From Chitinophagaceae bacterium (GTDB taxonomy: Bacteria > Bacteroidota > Bacteroidia > Chitinophagales > Chitinophagaceae), in contig VIKJ01000020.1 in the NCBI GenBank assembly GCA_008080615.1, positions 1 to 11,205 on the forward strand: a stretch of 11,205 bases of DNA. The letters run 5' to 3'. Position 1 is the first letter of the stretch; each line of letters begins with the position of its first letter. Shown piece after piece: positions 6,772-11,205 of the stretch. The notes under the pieces are model-generated. The model did not search any database and had not been told where the DNA came from. It worked only from the letters and a program-made list of their open reading frames with translations. The position numbers were made by a program, and so were the translations under genes.

Positions 6772-7763
6772 TTAAAGCAGGAATAGCAGGTGGAGCTGGC
6801 TATACAGGAGGTGAATTGATTCGCTTATTACTGAATCACCCCAATGTAGCATTATCTTTTGTACACAGTAGTAGCAATGCTGGTAATCCTTTGTACAAAG
6901 TGCATTCCGATTTATTGGGAGAAACAGAGATGGTTTTTTCCGATCAACTATTACTTGATATTGATGTGCTATTTCTTTGTGTAGGCCATGGCGACGCTAA
7001 AAAATTCCTTACGCAACATGCAATACCAGCTTCAGTAAAAATAATTGACCTCTCACAAGATTTTAGATTGGCCGAATATGCCAATTTTGGCGATCGCCAA
7101 TTTGTATATGGGCTACCCGAATTAAATAAAGCGCAAATACAAGCTGCAAATAATATTGCAAACCCTGGTTGTTTTGCAACGGCCATTCAATTAGGACTGT
7201 TGCCATTGGCTTCAATAGGTATTTTAGGAGACATATATACAACAGGAATTACAGGTTCAACTGGTGCAGGGCAAAGCTTGAGCAACACAAGTCATTTTAG
7301 TTGGAGGGCCAATAATATTGAAGCATATAAGTCATTGCAACATCAGCATATATTCGAAATCACTCAATCTATAAACCAATTGCAAATAGAAGATCCACTT
7401 TCTGCCAAAGGCGAAGGAAGGGGTTTAAGATTTGTTCCTTGGAGAGGAGATTTTACGCGTGGAATTTATGTGAGTTCCATGGTAGATTGTGGCTTGCCTT
7501 TAGAAGAAGTGAAGAAAGTATTTATTGATTTTTATAAAGACGCGGCTTTTACACATGTTAGTGAAAGCATGATTAATTTAAAGCAGGTGGTTAATACCAA
7601 TAAGTGTTTTATTCATATTGAAAAACAAGGTGATAAATTAGTTGTACATAGTGCTATAGATAATTTATTAAAGGGTGCCAGTGGGCAAGCGGTTCAGAAC
7701 ATGAACTTATTATTTGGATTGAACGAAACAGCTGGTTTAAAATTGAAAGCAAATTATTTTTAA
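6768..7763 (+). CDS. argC: N-acyl-gamma-glutamyl-phosphate reductase
   Basis: Reduces N-acylglutamyl-5-phosphate to the semialdehyde with NADPH. The N-terminal Rossmann motif is GIAGGAGYTGGEL (5-17), and the catalytic Cys135 sits in NPGCFAT. The substrate-region stretch EAYKSLQHQHIFEI holds His192 and Glu197, spaced like the catalytic His and Glu of characterised ArgC. ITGSTGAGQSLSN (161-173) matches the family's GxSGAG loop. Length (331) is normal. The later motif is FVPWRGDFTRGIY, where canonical enzymes usually have a FxPHLxPxxRGI type segment, so Trp stands near where a His is expected. The ATG overlaps the argG stop by 4 bases (ATGA), and argD starts one base after this stop. Whether the acyl group is acetyl or succinyl cannot be read from this protein. 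Confidence 0.95.
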   Translation: MIKAGIAGGAGYTGGELIRLLLNHPNVALSFVHSSSNAGNPLYKVHSDLLGETEMVFSDQLLLDIDVLFLCVGHGDAKKFLTQHAIPASVKIIDLSQDFRLAEYANFGDRQFVYGLPELNKAQIQAANNIANPGCFATAIQLGLLPLASIGILGDIYTTGITGSTGAGQSLSNTSHFSWRANNIEAYKSLQHQHIFEITQSINQLQIEDPLSAKGEGRGLRFVPWRGDFTRGIYVSSMVDCGLPLEEVKKVFIDFYKDAAFTHVSESMINLKQVVNTNKCFIHIEKQGDKLVVHSAIDNLLKGASGQAVQNMNLLFGLNETAGLKLKANYF

Positions 7764-7764
7764 G

Positions 7765-8919
7765 ATGATCAAGTTATTTGATGTTTACCCTTTAAACAAT
7801 ATCGCTATTACCAGAGCACAAGGTTCTTATGTGTGGGATAGCAATGGTGTTCAGTATTTAGACATGTATGGTGGACATGCAGTAATTAGTATCGGGCATA
7901 CCCATCCGCATTGGGTTAAACGAATAAAAGATCAATTAGAAAAAATTGCCTTTTATTCTAATTCTGTAATCATACCTATTCAGCAGCAATTGGCCGATAA
8001 GTTGGCTGAAGTAAGTGGAAAAAATGGTTTTCAATTGTTTCTGTGCAATAGTGGGGCAGAAGCCAATGAGAACGCTTTAAAACTAGCTTCATTTCATACT
8101 GGAAGAAAAAAAATAATTGCATTTAGTAAATCATTTCATGGAAGAACTTCTTTAGCAGTAGCTGCAACGGACAATCCTGCTATCATTGCTCCTGTAAATG
8201 AAACGGATAATATTATTTTTTTACCGTTCAATGATGAAGCAGCTTTAGCTGACTGTTTTAAAAATAACGGAAAGGAAATTGCAGCTGTTATTGTTGAAGG
8301 TATTCAAGGAGTAGGCGGTATTAATATTGCTACCGACGCTTTTTTAAAGCTAATCAGAACTTCTTGTGATGAAAACGGCGCTTTATTTATAGCAGATAGT
8401 GTGCAGTGCGGTTATGGAAGATCAGGGCAATTTTTTGCACATGATGCCGCTGGCATAGAAGCAGATATTTATTCGATGGCAAAGGGAATGGGCAATGGAT
8501 TTCCTATTGGAGGTATTTTAATTGCACCCCATATTCAACCCAAGCATGGTATGTTGGGAACTACTTTTGGAGGCAACCACTTAGCTTGTGCTGCAGCCCT
8601 TGCAGTGTTGGAAGTGATGGAGCAGGAGAATTTAATTAGCATGGCTAAGCAAAGGGGCATGTATTTGATGAATCAATTGAAGCAAATTGATGCCATTGAA
8701 AATGTAAGGGGTAAGGGCTTGATGATTGGTTTTGATGTGCCTGAAAACATCAAAGGGTTAAAGAAAAAATTATTAGAAGATCATAATGTGTTTACTGGGG
8801 AAGCAAAACCAAATGTAATTCGATTGCTTCCTTCTTTAGCACTTTCACGCAAGCAAGCCGATGAATTTTTAGACGCATTAAAGGAATCTATTCAAGAACT
8901 TCTTCAAAATACCCAGTAG
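7765..8919 (+). CDS. argD: N-acylornithine aminotransferase (class III, PLP-dependent)
   Basis: Converts N-acylglutamate semialdehyde to N-acylornithine with glutamate as amino donor. It is a 384-residue class III aminotransferase. The PLP-phosphate motif NSGAEANENALK is at 95-106, SFHGRT at 123-128 stacks on the cofactor, Asp211 in ADSVQCGYGR contacts the pyridine nitrogen, and Lys240 in SMAKGMGNGFPIGG forms the Schiff base. TTFGGNHLACAAALAVLE follows as expected. The usual D-E-V-Q at Asp211 is D-S-V-Q here, so the conserved Glu is replaced by Ser; I take this to be a lineage feature. The gene starts one base after argC and ends three bases before argF', consistent with one polycistronic message. 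Acetyl- and succinyl-ornithine aminotransferases share this fold, so substrate is judged from ArgF'. Confidence 0.94.
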   Translation: MIKLFDVYPLNNIAITRAQGSYVWDSNGVQYLDMYGGHAVISIGHTHPHWVKRIKDQLEKIAFYSNSVIIPIQQQLADKLAEVSGKNGFQLFLCNSGAEANENALKLASFHTGRKKIIAFSKSFHGRTSLAVAATDNPAIIAPVNETDNIIFLPFNDEAALADCFKNNGKEIAAVIVEGIQGVGGINIATDAFLKLIRTSCDENGALFIADSVQCGYGRSGQFFAHDAAGIEADIYSMAKGMGNGFPIGGILIAPHIQPKHGMLGTTFGGNHLACAAALAVLEVMEQENLISMAKQRGMYLMNQLKQIDAIENVRGKGLMIGFDVPENIKGLKKKLLEDHNVFTGEAKPNVIRLLPSLALSRKQADEFLDALKESIQELLQNTQ

Positions 8920-8922
8920 ATT

Positions 8923-9897
8923 ATGCAACAGTTTATTTCTGTAAATGATGTAAGCAATATCAATAGCTTGGTAAAAAAATCCCTTGTTTATAAAAGCAAT
9001 CCATTGATGGATCAGCAATTAGGCCGTGGGAAAAGAATTGGGTTGTTGTTTTTAAACCCCAGTTTGCGTACCCGTTTAAGTACACAGGTTGCGGCTGCTA
9101 ATCTTGGTATGGAAGCAGTTGTATTTAATGTAGATAAAGAGGGTTGGGCACTAGAGTTTGAAGAAGGCGCCATCATGAGCGGAAATACAGTTGAACATAT
9201 TAAAGATGCTGCACCTGTTTTGGGCAAGTACTTTGATATTCTTGCTATCAGAACCTTCCCTGCTTTAAAAAATAAAATTGATGATTACAGCGAAATGTAT
9301 ATCAATCAATTTATTAAATATGCGGGTGTGCCTGTTGTAAGTTTAGAGAGTGCCACATTGCATCCATTGCAGTCTCTTACAGATATCATTACTATTCAAG
9401 AAGAAATGAATAAAGCCCCTGAAAGCTTTAATGGCCGTAGGCCTAAAGTTGTTTTAACCTGGGCGCCTCATGTTAAGCCATTGCCACAATGTGTGGCCAA
9501 TAGTTTTGCTCAATGGATAACGGCATGGGAAGAAGTGAATTTTATCATTGCTCATCCTAAGGAATATGAGTTATCCGAACAATTTACACGTGGTGCAAAA
9601 TTTACCCATGATCAAAATGCTGCATTAAAAGATGCTGATTTTATTTATGTAAAAAACTGGAGCACTTATAATGATTATGGTAAAATTTATGAGAATGACC
9701 CAGCCTGGATGCTCACCGAAGAAAAGTTACAACAAACCAATCATGCTAAAGTGATGCATTGTTTGCCTGTAAGAAGAAATGTAGAACTAAGCGATGAAAT
9801 TTTAGATAGTCCGTTTAGTTTGGTTACTCAACAGGCGGGAAATAGAGTATGGGCCGCACAGGCAGTGCTTTCGGAAATATTGCAGTCGATTAAATAA
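8923..9897 (+). CDS. argF': N-acylornithine carbamoyltransferase, predicted N-succinylornithine type
   Basis: Transfers carbamoyl phosphate to N-acylornithine to give N-acylcitrulline; in this pathway it replaces ordinary ornithine carbamoyltransferase. At 324 residues it aligns closely, from memory, with Bacteroides fragilis succinylornithine transcarbamylase. The carbamoyl-phosphate loop PSLRTR is at 46-51, HPLQ at 147-150, a lysine in VKNW at 243-246, and HCLPVRRN at 279-286. The specificity position is Val90 in GNTVEH; acetylornithine enzymes have Glu there and the B. fragilis enzyme has Pro. Published mutants of the Xanthomonas acetylornithine enzyme at this position, including Glu to Val, switched it to succinylornithine, so the succinyl substrate is favoured. 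It starts three bases after argD and ends eight bases before argB. The family is certain, the acyl group is inferred. Confidence 0.94.
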   Translation: MQQFISVNDVSNINSLVKKSLVYKSNPLMDQQLGRGKRIGLLFLNPSLRTRLSTQVAAANLGMEAVVFNVDKEGWALEFEEGAIMSGNTVEHIKDAAPVLGKYFDILAIRTFPALKNKIDDYSEMYINQFIKYAGVPVVSLESATLHPLQSLTDIITIQEEMNKAPESFNGRRPKVVLTWAPHVKPLPQCVANSFAQWITAWEEVNFIIAHPKEYELSEQFTRGAKFTHDQNAALKDADFIYVKNWSTYNDYGKIYENDPAWMLTEEKLQQTNHAKVMHCLPVRRNVELSDEILDSPFSLVTQQAGNRVWAAQAVLSEILQSIK

Positions 9898-9905
9898 CGC
9901 TGATT

Positions 9906-10706
9906 ATGCAAGTTTTAACGATCATAAAAATTGGTGGAAATATAGTAGACGATGAACAAGCACTTGCTTCATTCCTTTATGCATTTGCTAAAGTTGAAGG
10001 ATATAAAATTTTAGTACATGGTGGTGGAAAGCTAGCAACAAAAATTGCCGAAGCAATGGGGCAGGAGCAGCAAATGGTAAACGGCAGAAGAATTACCGAT
10101 GCAGAAACCCTGAAAATTGTTACCATGGTATATGCAGGCTCAATCAATAAAAATATTGTAGCTCAGTTACAACAATATCAATGCAATGCCATTGGATTAA
10201 GTGGGGCAGATGGGAATTTAATTAAAGCACATCAACGAGCAGTAGTTTCCGCAGAAGGAGTCTCTATTGATTATGGATTTGTGGGAGATATTGATGAAGT
10301 GAATATTGTTTTTATTAAGCAACTGATAGAACAAGGAATGAGCCCTGTAATTGCACCCATTACACATGATAGCAATGGTCAATTACTCAATACCAATGCA
10401 GATACAATTGCTCAGGCCATTGCTACTGCTATGGCTGGAACATATTCTACTACATTAATTTATTCATTTGAAAAAGCAGGTGTTTTATTAGATACCTATA
10501 ATGAGGATTCTGTAATTCCTATCATTAAGCCAAGTGATTATGCCCAATTGAAAAAGCAGCAATTGATATTTGCAGGGATGATACCCAAACTAGACAATGC
10601 TTTTTCGGCAATCAGGCAGGGTGTTTCAAAAGTAATCATTGGCAATGCTCATCAACTGAATCAACTAATACTAGGTAAATCAGGCACAACTATTTTAAAT
10701 GACTAA
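9906..10706 (+). CDS. argB: N-acylglutamate kinase (acetylglutamate kinase family)
   Basis: Phosphorylates N-acylglutamate with ATP. It is an amino-acid-kinase fold protein of 266 residues: Lys8 in IKIGGN, glycine loop HGGGK at 38-42, substrate-binding arginine in NGRRITD at 59-65, NTNADTIAQAIA at 162-173 with Asp166, and Lys228 in AGMIPKLD. The expected catalytic residues are all visible. The protein starts right at its first beta strand, so it lacks the N-terminal helix that forms the hexamer and mediates arginine inhibition in Pseudomonas and Thermotoga enzymes. It therefore resembles the arginine-insensitive E. coli type. The usual TDVPGVL segment reads YSFEKAGVLLD here. The last eight bases overlap the start of the argE-type gene, suggesting coupled translation. 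N-succinylglutamate may be the true substrate if the operon runs on succinyl intermediates. Confidence 0.94.
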   Translation: MQVLTIIKIGGNIVDDEQALASFLYAFAKVEGYKILVHGGGKLATKIAEAMGQEQQMVNGRRITDAETLKIVTMVYAGSINKNIVAQLQQYQCNAIGLSGADGNLIKAHQRAVVSAEGVSIDYGFVGDIDEVNIVFIKQLIEQGMSPVIAPITHDSNGQLLNTNADTIAQAIATAMAGTYSTTLIYSFEKAGVLLDTYNEDSVIPIIKPSDYAQLKKQQLIFAGMIPKLDNAFSAIRQGVSKVIIGNAHQLNQLILGKSGTTILND

Positions 10707-11205
10707 CACAACTACTTTATACGAGTGGGCAACAAATTTATTAAAGCAATTGATTGCTTCACCTTCATTTAGTAAGGAGGAGCAAGCCACAGCAACTATA
10801 CTGGAGCATTTTTTTCAGCAACACAAAATTATAACGCATCGGCACCTGAATAATATTTGGGTTGCGAATGAAGATTTTGATCCTGCAAAGCCAAGCATTC
10901 TACTCAATTCTCATCATGATACGGTTAAGCCCAATAAAGGATATACTGCAGATCCGTTTTTACCAATAGTGAAAGACGGAAAATTATATGGTTTAGGAAG
11001 TAACGATGCGGGCGGTTGTTTGGTATCCTTGATTGCTACTTTTTTACATTTTTACAACCAAAAAAACCTCGCATATAATATAGTATTTGCGGCTAGTGCC
11101 GAAGAAGAAATTTCTGGTACTAATGGCATTGAAGCATTATTGCCACATATGCCTCCAATTGATTTTGGTATAGTAGGGGAACCTACCTTATTAAATATGG
11201 CAGTT
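10699..11205 (+). CDS. argE: M20-family metallodeacylase (ArgE-type), N-terminal part, truncated by window edge
   Basis: ATG at 10699 overlaps the argB stop by eight bases and opens a frame that stays open for 169 codons to the right edge. The zinc-peptidase signature is clear: His72 and Asp74 in SHHDTV, the bridging Asp103 in GSNDAGG, the catalytic glutamate pair in AEEEISG (135-136), and GEPT with Glu161 near the edge. The family is M20 acetylornithine/succinyl-diaminopimelate deacylases. Because an ArgF' transcarbamylase is encoded just upstream, the substrate is more likely N-acylcitrulline (probably N-succinylcitrulline) than acetylornithine, giving citrulline for ArgG. With ornithine never free in this route, an ArgJ-type recycling enzyme would not fit, and none is seen. 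The dimerisation domain and C-terminus lie beyond the window. The gene call is firm, the exact substrate inferred. Confidence 0.92.
   Translation, partial: MTNTTTLYEWATNLLKQLIASPSFSKEEQATATILEHFFQQHKIITHRHLNNIWVANEDFDPAKPSILLNSHHDTVKPNKGYTADPFLPIVKDGKLYGLGSNDAGGCLVSLIATFLHFYNQKNLAYNIVFAASAEEEISGTNGIEALLPHMPPIDFGIVGEPTLLNMAV

Noticed and set aside
1..11205. tRNA, rRNA, CRISPR array, insertion sequence, prophage or defence system
   Set aside because: No repeat-spacer pattern, transposase, integrase or recognisable RNA gene was seen. The lone SNF2 gene fragment is not enough to claim a defence system.

Overview
The window reads as ordinary chromosome of a low-GC member of the Bacteroidota, probably near the Chitinophagaceae (the family-level placement is inference). 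The evidence is an OMP_b-brl/TonB-receptor-like outer-membrane protein with an N-terminal carboxypeptidase-regulatory-like domain, the scarcity of Shine-Dalgarno sequences, a TAnnTTTG-type promoter element, and an arginine operon built around a Bacteroidetes-type ArgF' transcarbamylase. All supported genes lie on the + strand.

Layout. Bases 1-1580 are the C-terminal part of a SNF2-family ATPase that enters from the left edge. A 152-base gap (1581-1732) holds an unusual cluster of TCAC/GTGA half-sites. Bases 1733-4585 encode a 950-residue outer-membrane beta-barrel protein with a signal peptide. A 301-base gap (4586-4886) holds a palindrome, a candidate promoter, a 35-codon leader ORF ending Arg-Pro-Arg-Arg-Gly-Phe, and a strong RNA hairpin that starts at the leader stop codon. 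From 4887 to the right edge runs a tightly packed operon: GNAT acyltransferase, argG, argC, argD, argF', argB and a truncated argE-type deacylase. The deacylase begins inside the end of argB and runs off the window.

How the genes work together. The operon makes arginine from glutamate through N-acylated intermediates: acyl transfer to glutamate (GNAT), phosphorylation (ArgB), reduction (ArgC), transamination (ArgD), carbamoylation of N-acylornithine (ArgF'), removal of the acyl group from N-acylcitrulline (ArgE-type), then argininosuccinate synthesis (ArgG). argH is not seen and may lie beyond the right edge. ArgF' carries Val90 where N-acetylornithine enzymes carry Glu and Bacteroides fragilis N-succinylornithine transcarbamylase carries Pro. 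From published mutagenesis of that position, this argues for N-succinyl rather than N-acetyl intermediates.

Most interesting observation. The stretch before the operon looks like an arginine-responsive translated leader (attenuator). It combines a promoter, a short ORF with clustered Arg codons, a hairpin positioned so a ribosome finishing the leader would melt it, and a weaker competing downstream fold before a U-rich tract. The leader and first hairpin are visible directly. The terminator and the arginine response are inference, and the downstream terminator is not convincing as read.
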